A stretch of DNA of 21,174 nt from positions 1-21,174 of the IMG/VR virus record IMGVR_UViG_3300047678_000713; one strand, 5' to 3'. The position numbers and the translations under genes were made by a program. Below, piece by piece: positions 1 through 6,786 of this stretch (positions are counted from its first letter, which is position 1; each line of letters starts with the position of its first letter). The notes beneath the pieces are model-generated. The model worked only from the letters and a program-made list of their open reading frames with translations, ran no database searches and was not told the origin of the DNA. The stretch is from a virus.

Positions 1-3
1 TTG

Positions 4-86
4 GCGAAAGGTCCTGCGGACCTTTCGCGCGGCCGAACGCCCGCGTAGCGGGCGGGGCCCCCGCCAGTTGCTTCGCAACGCGGGGG
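4..86. repeat. Composite intergenic palindromic element (copy 1)
   Basis: Three consecutive hairpins are visible. The first is a perfect 11-bp stem (4-14 with 18-28, loop TGC). The second is GCCCGC (39-44) with GCGGGC (48-53). The third has outer arms CCCCCGC (58-64) and GCGGGGG (80-86) around an inner stem GTTGC/GCAAC with loop TTC. The third hairpin, followed by AAGGAAGCC, has the same architecture as those at 5683-5711 and 5864-5900, with different but complementary inner arms. It fills the space upstream of the first structural gene. The family resembles REP/BIME-type intergenic mosaics in form; I cannot assign it to a named family. Confidence 0.8.
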
Positions 87-130
87 AAGGAAGCCGGTGT
101 TCTGCTTCAACATGCGTTTGGATTTTTAGA

Positions 131-484
131 ATGGCGCTGGTTTCGTGGAACCTCGACGGTCCGCTGAAGGCCGCCGACGCCGATACGGAATGGCTGGATA
201 TCATGGTGAAAAAACTGCAATGCGAGATGCAGCGCCAGCTTGCGCGCGTGTCCGACCTGGATAACCCGCCCAATACGGCGAGCGAACGCGCTTCCGATGC
301 GCGCACCCTGATGGCGCTGGAACGCACCCTGGAGCGGCTGGCCAAGCTGGAACGCGAGCGCGCCAGTGTGAAGGAAAAGAAGATCGCCAAGCATGACGGT
401 TCCGCCCGCACGGCGCTGGAGCGCCGACTGGATAAACGCCTTGCCGCCGCAAAGCCGCGCGGCCCTGCTGGCAAGCCTGAATGA
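131..484 (+). CDS. Putative small terminase subunit (RcGTA g1-like)
   Basis: This is a 117-residue product starting at ATG 131; the frame is open further upstream, but there it runs through the palindromic element, so that part is unlikely to be coding. The sequence is strongly charged. A helical, probably coiled-coil stretch rich in E, R and L spans about residues 55-85 and a Lys/Arg-rich tail ends the protein, which fits a DNA-recognising packaging subunit. I see no catalytic motif. The small-terminase assignment rests mainly on position immediately before the large terminase, as for g1 of RcGTA, not on a recognised domain. It overlaps the terminase start by 92 nt, so the two are likely coupled. 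ATG 203 is an alternative start. Confidence 0.6.
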   Translation: MALVSWNLDGPLKAADADTEWLDIMVKKLQCEMQRQLARVSDLDNPPNTASERASDARTLMALERTLERLAKLERERASVKEKKIAKHDGSARTALERRLDKRLAAAKPRGPAGKPE

Positions 485-1754
485 CGAAGACGCCCTGGCT
501 CTGGCGCGGGACTGGGATTTCTGGGCGCGCGATGCGCAGTTGCCGCCGGATGGTCCATGGCGCATCTGGCTGTTCTTAGGGGGACGCGGCGCGGGCAAGA
601 CCCGCGCGGGCGCCGAATGGATCGCGGGGCAAGTGCGCGAAGGCCGCATGGCGCGCATCGGCCTGATCGGCGCGACCCATGCCGATGCGCGGGCCGTGAT
701 GGTGGAAGGCGAGTCGGGATTGCTGAAGGTGGTGGACGGATTGAACTTTGAACCCTCCAACAGCCGCGTGCTGTGGCCCGACGGCGCGGTGGCGACGCTG
801 TTGTCGGCGGAGGAACCGGATTCCTTCCGCGGCCATCAGTTCGACGGCATATGGGGCGACGAATTCTGCAAATGGCGCGAGCCGCAGGCCGCGCTGGACA
901 TGGCGCTGATGGCGCTGCGCCTGGGACAGGTGCCGCGCATGCTGCTGACCACCACGCCGCGCGCCATTCCCGCTCTCACGGCGTTGATGGAATCGCCCGG
1001 CATGGCCATGACGCGCAGCGGCACGGCGGACAATGCCGCCAACCTGGCGGACGGTTTCCACGACCTGATGCTGGCGCGCTATGGCGGCACGGCGCTGGGG
1101 CGTCAGGAACTGGACGGCGAACTGATCGCCGACAGCGAAAGCGCGCTGTGGAAGCGCGGCTGGATAGAAGCGACGCGAGTCCTCCCCCTTGTGCGAAGCA
1201 CGGATGGGGGAGGGGGCTGTAGCCGGCCCTCGGACCAGCGAAAGCCGGAGGGGGTACCGGAAATGTCCCGTGTCGTTGTGGCGGTCGACCCGCCCGCTTC
1301 GGCGCAGGGCGATGAGTGCGGCATTGTCGTTGCCGGACGATTTGAAGACGAGGGGTATGTATTGGCCGACCTCTCTGCGGGCGGCCTGACCCCGGCAGGC
1401 TGGGCGGCGCGCACGATGGAGGCTTTCGCGCAGTTCGAGGCCGACGCCATCATCGCCGAGGCCAACCAGGGCGGCGAGATGGTGCGCAGTGTGCTGCAAC
1501 AGGCCGGTGCGGACGCGCCTGTGAAACTGGTGCATGCCTCGCGCGGAAAGCTCACCCGCGCCGCGCCGTATGCCGCGCTGTATGAGAGAGGCCGCATCCA
1601 TCATGCGGGCGCGTTTCCTGAACTGGAAGACCAGATGTGCAATTACGATGGCGGGTCCGGCAGCAAGAGTCCTGATCGCATGGATGCGCTGGTCTGGGCG
1701 CTGGCGGACCTCTTCGCCATGCCGCGCAAGAATCCCCGCATCCGCCGTATCTAG
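393..1754 (+). CDS. Phage terminase large subunit (RcGTA g2-like)
   Basis: This is the packaging motor: an N-terminal ATPase translocates DNA into the prohead and a C-terminal RNase H-fold nuclease cuts it. The P-loop GGRGAGKT is at residues 63-70, the Walker B acidic pair is D156-E157 (GIWGDE), and the coupling motif TTTP follows. Nuclease acidic residues are visible as D299 (VAVDPP), E356 (IIAEAN) and D431 (RMDAL). The 453-residue length is slightly above the usual value, and the excess is explained by a roughly 28-residue Gly/Ser/Pro/Arg-rich stretch (about 263-290) encoded by a palindromic element between the two domains. The start at 393 follows AAGGAAAAGAAG; the DWINALPP region just after it looks like the normal N-terminus of GTA-type terminases. 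The portal gene follows after 8 nt. Confidence 0.95.
   Translation: MTVPPARRWSADWINALPPQSRAALLASLNDEDALALARDWDFWARDAQLPPDGPWRIWLFLGGRGAGKTRAGAEWIAGQVREGRMARIGLIGATHADARAVMVEGESGLLKVVDGLNFEPSNSRVLWPDGAVATLLSAEEPDSFRGHQFDGIWGDEFCKWREPQAALDMALMALRLGQVPRMLLTTTPRAIPALTALMESPGMAMTRSGTADNAANLADGFHDLMLARYGGTALGRQELDGELIADSESALWKRGWIEATRVLPLVRSTDGGGGCSRPSDQRKPEGVPEMSRVVVAVDPPASAQGDECGIVVAGRFEDEGYVLADLSAGGLTPAGWAARTMEAFAQFEADAIIAEANQGGEMVRSVLQQAGADAPVKLVHASRGKLTRAAPYAALYERGRIHHAGAFPELEDQMCNYDGGSGSKSPDRMDALVWALADLFAMPRKNPRIRRI
1181..1248. repeat. Palindromic element inserted in frame in the terminase gene
   Basis: CCTCCCCC (1181-1188) pairs with GGGGGAGG (1206-1213) around an inner stem GTGC/GCAC with loop GAA. 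A second stem follows, CCGGC (1223-1227) with GCCGG (1244-1248), then a further G-run. The first hairpin has the same outer arms as the intergenic element at 5864-5900. The frame stays open through it and encodes a low-complexity linker between the ATPase and nuclease domains. The exact borders of the insertion cannot be set without an uninterrupted homolog; about 1178-1262 is likely. Confidence 0.75.
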
Positions 1755-1762
1755 GAGCCCAG

Positions 1763-2911
1763 ATGTTTGAATTCCTGCGCCGCACGCCCCGCGAAACAAA
1801 AGGCGGCTCGCCGCTGATCGCGCTGTCCCTGGCGAACGGGCCGCGCTGGTCGCCGCGCGATACGGCGGGCCTGGCGCGCATCGGGGTGATGAACAATGCC
1901 GTCGCCTATGCCTGTATCCGCAAGATCGCGGGCGCGGCAGCCTCGGTGCCCTGGCTGCTCTATGAAGGCGCGAACGAGCTGGAAGATCATCCGCTGCTGA
2001 CCCTGCTGGCGCGGCCCAATGCCCAGGAAGACGGCCCCGCTTTGTTCGAGCGCTTCCATGCCTTCCTGCAAAGCGCGGGCAATGCCTATCTGGAAGCCGT
2101 TGCGCTGGATGGTGCGCCCCGCGAACTGTATGTGCTGCGGCCCGACCGCATGACGGTGGTGCCGGGCGCGCGCGGCTGGCCCGCCGCCTATGATTACAAT
2201 ATCGGTGGCCAGACCACCCGGCTGGCGCGCGAGGCGGTGTTGCACACCACCCTGTTCCATCCGCTGGACGATTATTACGGCTTGTCGCCGCTGTCCGTCG
2301 CCGCAGGCGCCATCGAGGTGCATAATGCGGGCGCGGCCTGGACCAAGGGCCTCTTGGACAACGCCGCCCGGCCCAGCGGCGCACTTATATATAGGGGACC
2401 GGACGGGACCCCCGGCCTGACCGACGAGCAGTTCGGCCGCCTGAAGCGCGAATTGGAGGATGCCTATCAGGGCGCCGCCAATGCCGGTCGGCCCATGGTG
2501 CTGGAAGGCGGGCTGGACTGGAAGGCGATGAGCTACACGCCCTCCGACATGGATTTCGCCGAAACCCGCGCCGTGGCGGCGCGGGAAATCGCGCTGGCCT
2601 TCGGCGTGCCGCCCATGCTGCTGGGCATCCCCGGCGACAACACCTTCTCGAACTATGCCGAGGCCAACCTGAATTTCTGGCGCCAGACCGTGCTGCCCCT
2701 GGTGGCGCGCACCGCCGCCGCCCTGACGCGCTTCCTGTGCCCGCGCTTCGGCGAAGGCTTGCGCATCGGTTACGACGCTGACGCTGTAGAAGCGCTGGCC
2801 GAGGCACGTGAAACCACCTGGACCAAGCTGAACGAGGCCGGATTCCTGACGGTGAACGAGAAACGCCAGGCCGCGGGCTATTCCCCGCTGGAGGGTGGCG
2901 ACGCTTTGTAG
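1763..2911 (+). CDS. HK97-family phage portal protein (RcGTA g3-like)
   Basis: The portal forms the dodecameric ring at one capsid vertex through which DNA enters and to which the tail attaches. The 382-residue product shows the family's landmarks: an N-terminal segment with NNAVAYACIRKIA, the conserved LLxRPNAQEDG region, the FHPLDDYYGLSPL motif in the middle, and the FGVPPMLLG / TFSNYAEAN block near residues 288-312. Its length is typical of this family. The start ATG is preceded by AGGAG at 1754-1758, directly after the terminase stop. The next gene begins roughly 30 nt downstream. Confidence 0.95.
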   Translation: MFEFLRRTPRETKGGSPLIALSLANGPRWSPRDTAGLARIGVMNNAVAYACIRKIAGAAASVPWLLYEGANELEDHPLLTLLARPNAQEDGPALFERFHAFLQSAGNAYLEAVALDGAPRELYVLRPDRMTVVPGARGWPAAYDYNIGGQTTRLAREAVLHTTLFHPLDDYYGLSPLSVAAGAIEVHNAGAAWTKGLLDNAARPSGALIYRGPDGTPGLTDEQFGRLKRELEDAYQGAANAGRPMVLEGGLDWKAMSYTPSDMDFAETRAVAAREIALAFGVPPMLLGIPGDNTFSNYAEANLNFWRQTVLPLVARTAAALTRFLCPRFGEGLRIGYDADAVEALAEARETTWTKLNEAGFLTVNEKRQAAGYSPLEGGDAL

Positions 2912-2942
2912 AAGGTGCCAATGTCGCTCCATGTGGGAAGGC

Positions 2943-3506
2943 ATGACACTGATCCCGGGACGTGACTGCGGCGACTGCACCGTCTGCTGTACCTGGCCCA
3001 CCATCAACAAGCCGGAGATACAGAAAGTCTCCGGATCGACCTGCAAACATTGTACGGCTTCCGGCTGCGCCATCTATCAGACGCGCTATCCAATCTGCCG
3101 CAGTTACTTCTGCGCCTGGCGCACGGTGGAGATTTTCGACGAGAGCTGGCGGCCCGACAAATCCGGCGTGATGCCCTATGTGGAGACGGAAGGCATCTCG
3201 GACGGTTTCGACCTGTCCACCGGCATCGGCCTGATGCTGGTGGGCCATGCGGAAAAGATCGTACGCCAGCGCTGGTTCCAGGATTTCGTGGTGACGGGCG
3301 TGATGAATTCGGTGCCGCTGTTCCTGTCGATCCCCGGTCCGCGCGGCCACCAGGCCGCGACCACCTCGCTCAACACCGAACAGATGGTGGAGGCGATCAA
3401 CAAGGGCCGCACCAAAGAGGCGCTGGAAGCGGCGGTGAAACTGCTGCGCGGCTGGACATTCGAAAAGGCCGTCATCACTTATTCAGGGAATGACGTCAGT
3501 ACATGA
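2943..3506 (+). CDS. YkgJ-type cysteine-cluster protein inside the capsid operon
   Basis: The 187-residue product has a dense N-terminal cysteine cluster: C9, C12, C15-C16, C34, C37, C42, C52 and C57, in the arrangement CxxCxxCC ... CxxC ... GCxIYxxRxxxCRxxxC. This matches the YkgJ / zinc- or iron-chelating family, whose biochemical role is not well defined. The rest lacks a domain I recognise. The start is uncertain: ATG 2943 is chosen because MxLIPGRxCGDC looks like a family N-terminus, but ATG 2931 or an upstream GTG at 2895 are possible and no ideal ribosome site is seen. Its stop overlaps the next start in ATGA (3503-3506), so it is expressed with the structural genes. It is not one of the standard RcGTA genes. 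Confidence 0.8.
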   Translation: MTLIPGRDCGDCTVCCTWPTINKPEIQKVSGSTCKHCTASGCAIYQTRYPICRSYFCAWRTVEIFDESWRPDKSGVMPYVETEGISDGFDLSTGIGLMLVGHAEKIVRQRWFQDFVVTGVMNSVPLFLSIPGPRGHQAATTSLNTEQMVEAINKGRTKEALEAAVKLLRGWTFEKAVITYSGNDVST

Positions 3507-3769
3507 GTGTGATCGAACAGTTCCGGCGCGAGCCGGACAAGAAACTTCCAGCCGCCCTTGTGGCGGCTTTTTTATTGCAGACGGCGGGCGCGCTGTTCTG
3601 GGCGGGCAGCGCCGCCGAGCGCATCGCCTCCCTGGAGCGCACCCAGGCCAATGGCCAGGCGGCTATCGAGAAGGTCGCGGTTCTGGAAGTCCAGGTGCGC
3701 GCCATCAAGGACAGCGTGGATCGGATCGAAGCCAAGCTGGACAGAACCGCGACCATCCCGCCGCGCTGA
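3503..3769 (+). CDS. Small single-TM coiled-coil protein (g3.5 position)
   Basis: This 88-residue protein has one hydrophobic segment (about residues 15-36, PAALVAAFLLQTAGALFWAG) followed by a heptad-rich helix with IASLER, VAVLEVQVRAIKDSVDRIEAKLDR, typical of a membrane-anchored coiled coil. The ATG overlaps the preceding stop by 4 nt. It sits between portal and protease, where RcGTA has the small gene g3.5, but I cannot show homology. A small membrane-associated role is inferred only from topology. A terminator-shaped hairpin lies inside its coding sequence at 3551-3573. Confidence 0.75.
   Translation: MSVIEQFRREPDKKLPAALVAAFLLQTAGALFWAGSAAERIASLERTQANGQAAIEKVAVLEVQVRAIKDSVDRIEAKLDRTATIPPR
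3551..3573 (+). terminator. Intragenic terminator-shaped hairpin
   Basis: GCCGCC (3551-3556) pairs with GGCGGC (3562-3567), loop CTTGT, followed by six T residues. It has the form of a weak intrinsic terminator but lies within the coding part of the small membrane protein gene, where codons for AlaAlaLeuValAlaAlaPheLeu could produce it by chance. While ribosomes translate, it should not form. Confidence 0.3.
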
Positions 3770-3778
3770 CGCGCGGAC

Positions 3779-3828
3779 CCCTCCCCGAACTTTGCTCCGC
3801 AAATTTCGACCCTCCTTCAAGGGGAGGG
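3779..3828. repeat. Palindromic element upstream of the protease gene
   Basis: Outer arms CCCTCCCC (3779-3786) and GGGGAGGG (3821-3828) are perfectly complementary. Between them is an inner stem TTTGC/GCAAA with loop TCC (3791-3803) and a competing arm CCCTCC (3810-3815) that can also pair with the G-rich arm. The layout, C-rich arm, inner stem with 3-nt loop, G-rich arm, matches the other elements in this window. The G-rich right arm ends 12 nt before the protease ATG and is the only Shine-Dalgarno-like sequence there. Confidence 0.75.
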
Positions 3829-3840
3829 TGAAAGACGAGT

Positions 3841-4380
3841 ATGCCATTCCAGATTGCCTATGCGCGCCGGCCTCTGGCGCGGCGGGATACGTGCGGCCGA
3901 TTGGCGGCGCTGGGACCCAATGAGTTCGAAGGCTATGCCTCGCTGTTCGGCGTGGCCGATGGCGTGGGCGATATGGTGGCGCCCGGCGCGTTTGCCGCAT
4001 CGCTGCGGCGGCGCGGGCCTTCCGATGTGCGTCTCCTCTACCAGCACTTCTCTCATGCGCCCATAGGGGTGTGGGAAGAAATCACGGAAGATTCGCGCGG
4101 CCTGTATGTGCGCGGACGTCTGGTGGACGAAGTCGAGCAGGCACGCGATGTGCGCGCGTTGCTCACGGAAGGAGCCTTGAATGGCCTATCCATCGGCTTT
4201 CGCACCCTCCGCGCGCGGCGTGCGCCTGGCGGCGGGCGGCTGTTGCAGGAAATCGAGCTGTGGGAAATTTCGGTCGTGACCTTCCCCTTGCTCGCGGGTT
4301 CGACGGTCACGGCCATCGGCGCCCAGGATAACGACCTGGCGCGCGTGTTTCGGCAGGCCGGCGCGGCCATGCGCGCCTAA
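3841..4380 (+). CDS. HK97-family prohead protease (RcGTA g4-like)
   Basis: The prohead protease matures the capsid by trimming the N-terminal scaffold-like part of the major capsid protein, then removes itself. The 179-residue product has the family core FEGYASLFGVxD near residues 29-40, the catalytic His candidate H69 in LLYQHF, the catalytic Ser S117 in ALNGLSIGF, and the IELWEISVVTFP strand near 138-149 that carries the third acidic position. Length is normal for GTA-type proteases. ATG 3841 follows the G-rich arm of a palindromic element which probably acts as the ribosome site. The capsid gene follows after 17 nt. Confidence 0.93.
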   Translation: MPFQIAYARRPLARRDTCGRLAALGPNEFEGYASLFGVADGVGDMVAPGAFAASLRRRGPSDVRLLYQHFSHAPIGVWEEITEDSRGLYVRGRLVDEVEQARDVRALLTEGALNGLSIGFRTLRARRAPGGGRLLQEIELWEISVVTFPLLAGSTVTAIGAQDNDLARVFRQAGAAMRA

Positions 4381-4397
4381 TTTTATCAGGAGACGAT

Positions 4398-5627
4398 ATG
4401 GAACTGGAATCCAAGGCAATGGGCAGCGAGATCAAGCAGGCCTTCGACGATTTCCTGCGCGGTTTCGAGGCTTTCAAGCAGGACAATGACGAACGGCTGA
4501 AAGAGATAGAGCGCCGCTCCGGCGATGTGGTGGCCGAGGAAAAGGTGGACCGCATCAACAAGGCCCTCGACGCCCAGCAGCAGAAGATTGAATCGCTGAT
4601 GCTGGCGGCCTCCCGCCCCGCCCTGGGCGGTGACCAGAAGTCAGATCCCGCCCTGAAGGAACGCAAGGTCGCGTTTGACCGCTATGTCCGCAAGGGCGAT
4701 GCGGGCGGCCTGGACAGCATCGAGATCAAGGCGATGAGCGCGGGCAGCAATGCCGATGGCGGCTATACCGTGCCCTTGGAGATCGAGCGCACCATCGACC
4801 GCATACTGGCCAAGGCATCGCCCATCCGCTCCATCGCCACGGTGCGGCAGATCGGCGGCGGCGTCTATCGCAAGCCCATCGCCACCGTCGCCGCCGCGTC
4901 GGGCTGGGTGGGCGAAACCGACGCGCATCCCCAGACCAACGCCAACAGCCTGGCGGCGATCGATTTCCCGGCGATGGAGCTTTACGCCATGCCCGCCGCC
5001 ACCCAGACCCTGCTGGACGACAGCGCGGTGGACATCGAGCAATGGCTGGCCGACGAGGTGCAGATCGTGTTCGCCGAACAGGAAGGCGCGGCCTTTGTCA
5101 CTGGCGACGGCACCAACAAGCCCAGGGGCTTCCTCCAATACACCAATGTCGCGGATGCAAGCTGGAGCTGGGGCAATCTGGGCTATATCGCCAGCGGCGC
5201 GGCGGGGGCCTTCGCCGCGTCCAATCCGGCGGATGCGCTGATGGATCTGGCCTATGCCCCCAAGCAGGGCTATCGCGCCAATGGCCGCTGGACCATGAAC
5301 CGCAAGACCGAGGCGGCGATCCGCAAGTTCAAGGACTCGACCGGCAATTATGTGTGGCAGCCCGGTGTGGCGGCGGGCCAGCCCAACACCATCTTCGGCT
5401 ATCCGGTGACCGAGGTCGAAGACATGCCCGATATCGCCGCCAATTCCTTCTCGGTGGCGTTCGGTGATTTCGCGCGCGGTTACCTGGTCGTTGACCGCGT
5501 CGGCATCCGGGTGCTGCGCGATCCCTACAGCGCCAAGCCCTATGTGCTGTTCTACACCACCAAGCGGGTCGGCGGCGGGGTGCAGAATTTCGAGGCGATC
5601 AAGCTGATGAAATTCAGTTCTACTTGA
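4398..5627 (+). CDS. HK97-fold major capsid protein (RcGTA g5-like)
   Basis: This protein makes the icosahedral shell. The 409 residues divide into an N-terminal helical, charged delta domain (about 1-75, coiled-coil pattern FLRGFEAFKQDNDERLKEIERR), a linker (about 75-110) where prohead protease would cut, and the HK97-fold body beginning near MSAGSNADGGYTVP. The body has the family signatures WVGE near 170-176, LLDDSAVDIEQWLADEV, FVTGDGTNKPRGFL and the C-terminal VGGGVQNFEAIKLMKFS. A clear AGGAG (4390-4394) precedes ATG 4398. An intrinsic terminator about 150 nt downstream probably ends some transcripts here. Confidence 0.96.
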   Translation: MELESKAMGSEIKQAFDDFLRGFEAFKQDNDERLKEIERRSGDVVAEEKVDRINKALDAQQQKIESLMLAASRPALGGDQKSDPALKERKVAFDRYVRKGDAGGLDSIEIKAMSAGSNADGGYTVPLEIERTIDRILAKASPIRSIATVRQIGGGVYRKPIATVAAASGWVGETDAHPQTNANSLAAIDFPAMELYAMPAATQTLLDDSAVDIEQWLADEVQIVFAEQEGAAFVTGDGTNKPRGFLQYTNVADASWSWGNLGYIASGAAGAFAASNPADALMDLAYAPKQGYRANGRWTMNRKTEAAIRKFKDSTGNYVWQPGVAAGQPNTIFGYPVTEVEDMPDIAANSFSVAFGDFARGYLVVDRVGIRVLRDPYSAKPYVLFYTTKRVGGGVQNFEAIKLMKFSST

Positions 5628-5637
5628 CCCCCCATCC

Positions 5638-5719
5638 GTCGCAACTCGAGTCGGCTCCGCCGACATCTCGTTGCGACACCTTCCCCCGTCAGCGGCTTCG
5701 CCGCACGGGGGAAGGAAGC
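5638..5719. repeat. Composite palindromic element (copy 2)
   Basis: The first hairpin has arms GTCGCAAC (5638-5645) and GTTGCGAC (5670-5677) enclosing GTCGGC/GCCGAC with loop TCC (5650-5664). The second has arms CCCCCGT (5683-5689) and ACGGGGG (5705-5711) enclosing GCGGC/GCCGC with loop TTC, followed by AAGGAAGCC. The second hairpin and its AAGGAAGCC tail match copy 1 at 58-94 except that the inner arms differ in a complementary way. It starts 10 nt after the capsid stop. Confidence 0.85.
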
Positions 5720-5780
5720 CTGAGATTGCTTTTACCAGAGTTCGCGGCGCTTGCGCCGCGGAGGCCGCGAGAGCGGTGCT

Positions 5781-5824
5781 GGCCCTCATGGCGTTTCCCC
5801 TCCGCCATGGGGGCCTTTCTTATT
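5781..5824 (+). terminator. Intrinsic terminator after the major capsid gene
   Basis: A 13-bp stem (5781-5793 with 5803-5815, including one T-G wobble) with a 9-nt loop is followed by TTTCTTATT. This is a strong rho-independent terminator shape on the plus strand between the capsid and connector genes. A GC-rich hairpin CGCGGCGC/GCGCCGCG lies just before it (5743-5760). It would leave capsid transcripts more abundant than tail transcripts unless bypassed by antitermination or by a downstream promoter, neither of which I can identify. Confidence 0.75.
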
Positions 5825-5833
5825 GCCCCCTCC

Positions 5834-5900
5834 GTCCGCCACGCGCTCTCGCGCGAGCGGACACCTCCCCCGTCAGGAGGCTTCGCCTCCACGGGGGAGG
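5834..5900. repeat. Composite palindromic element (copy 3)
   Basis: GTCCGC (5834-5839) pairs with GCGGAC (5857-5862) around a GC-rich centre. It is followed by a perfect nested hairpin: outer CCTCCCCCGT (5864-5873) with ACGGGGGAGG (5891-5900), inner GGAGGC (5876-5881) with GCCTCC (5885-5890), loop TTC. With copy 2 and the terminator it occupies the 294 nt between capsid and connector genes, in which I see no gene. Confidence 0.85.
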
Positions 5901-5921
5901 CGGGCCTGTGAGAGTAAGAGA

Positions 5922-6470
5922 ATGTCGCTGCAACTCAATACGCCGCCCGCCGCCGAGCCGGTCTCGCTGGCCGAGGCGAAAGCGCATCTGAAGATGGATG
6001 CCGCCGATGACGATGCGCTGATCGCCACCCTGATCGCGGCGGCGCGGGCGCGGGCGGAATGGCATACGGGCCGCGCATTTGTTACCCAGGGCTGGACCCT
6101 GTGGCTGGATCGCTGGCCGGGTGACGGCTGCGTCGAGATTCCTTTGCCGCCGCTGCAAGGCGTCGCATCGGTCACGCACTATGCCTGCGACGACAGCGCG
6201 ACGGTCCTGGATGCGGGCGACTATCAGGTGGCGCAGGGCGCGCCCGCGCGGGTGGTGCTGAAATCAGCTGCGTCCCCTGCGAATCTGCGCGCGGCGGATG
6301 CGGTGGCCATCGCCTTCACGGCCGGTTATGGCAATGCCGCCGCCGTGCCCGCGCTGGTGCGCCAAGCGATATTGCAGATCGTTGCCGGCCTTTATGCCCA
6401 TCGCGGTGATGACGGCCTTCCACCGGATGCGCTGGCGCTGCTTGAACCCTATCGCATCCTGAAGCTCTGA
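5922..6470 (+). CDS. Head-tail connector protein (RcGTA g6-like, HK97 gp6 family)
   Basis: The adaptor ring binds under the portal and links it to the neck. The 182-residue product has the family hallmark AEPVSLAEAKAHLKMDAADDDALIATLIAAARARAEWHTGRAF near residues 8-52, which is the helical core of the gp6-like / phiE125 gp8 group. The C-terminal VPALVRQAILQIVAGLY helix is also typical. The frame is open upstream into the palindromic element, but similarity begins at MSLQLNTPP, so ATG 5922 is chosen; AGAGTAAGAG upstream is a weak ribosome site. The head closure gene begins 1 nt after the stop. Confidence 0.9.
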   Translation: MSLQLNTPPAAEPVSLAEAKAHLKMDAADDDALIATLIAAARARAEWHTGRAFVTQGWTLWLDRWPGDGCVEIPLPPLQGVASVTHYACDDSATVLDAGDYQVAQGAPARVVLKSAASPANLRAADAVAIAFTAGYGNAAAVPALVRQAILQIVAGLYAHRGDDGLPPDALALLEPYRILKL

Positions 6471-6471
6471 C

Positions 6472-6786
6472 ATGATCGGTCCACTCGACCAGCGCGCCCG
6501 CCTTCTGGCGCGGACAGCAGCGCCTGATGGCGGTGGCGGTACCAGCGTGAGCTGGACCGAACTGGCCGAAATCTGGATCGCGCTTGAAGTAACCAGCGGC
6601 AGTCAGGATGCTGCCGCAAACCGCCTGGAATCGCGCGCCCGCTATCGTTTGACCTTGCGACGGCGCGCCGATGTCGCGGCGGGCATGCGGCTTGAGACAG
6701 CGGCGCATCTGCTGGTGGTTCTGGCCGTGCTGGATGACGGCCCGCGCACCCAATTTATGATCCTTCTGTGCGAGGACGCGGCATGA
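6472..6786 (+). CDS. Phage head closure protein (RcGTA g7-like)
   Basis: This 104-residue protein is a head-tail adaptor that seals the portal channel after packaging. It begins IGPLDQRARLLARTAAPDGGGG, followed by WTELAEIWIALE, SRARYRLTLRRRADVAAGMRLE and a final beta strand pair, the order seen in the SPP1 gp16-type head closure family. Length is typical. Its stop overlaps the next ATG (ATGA at 6783-6786), so it is coupled to the tail terminator gene. Confidence 0.88.
   Translation: MIGPLDQRARLLARTAAPDGGGGTSVSWTELAEIWIALEVTSGSQDAAANRLESRARYRLTLRRRADVAAGMRLETAAHLLVVLAVLDDGPRTQFMILLCEDAA

Noticed and set aside
576-2384. A 602-codon minus-strand open frame across terminase and portal
   Set aside because: It is antisense to two clearly identified genes, is Arg/Pro/His-rich and has no recognisable domain; long antisense frames are usual in GC-rich DNA.
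3496-4056. Minus-strand frames over the small membrane protein and protease genes
   Set aside because: Antisense to genes with convincing features and without motifs of their own.
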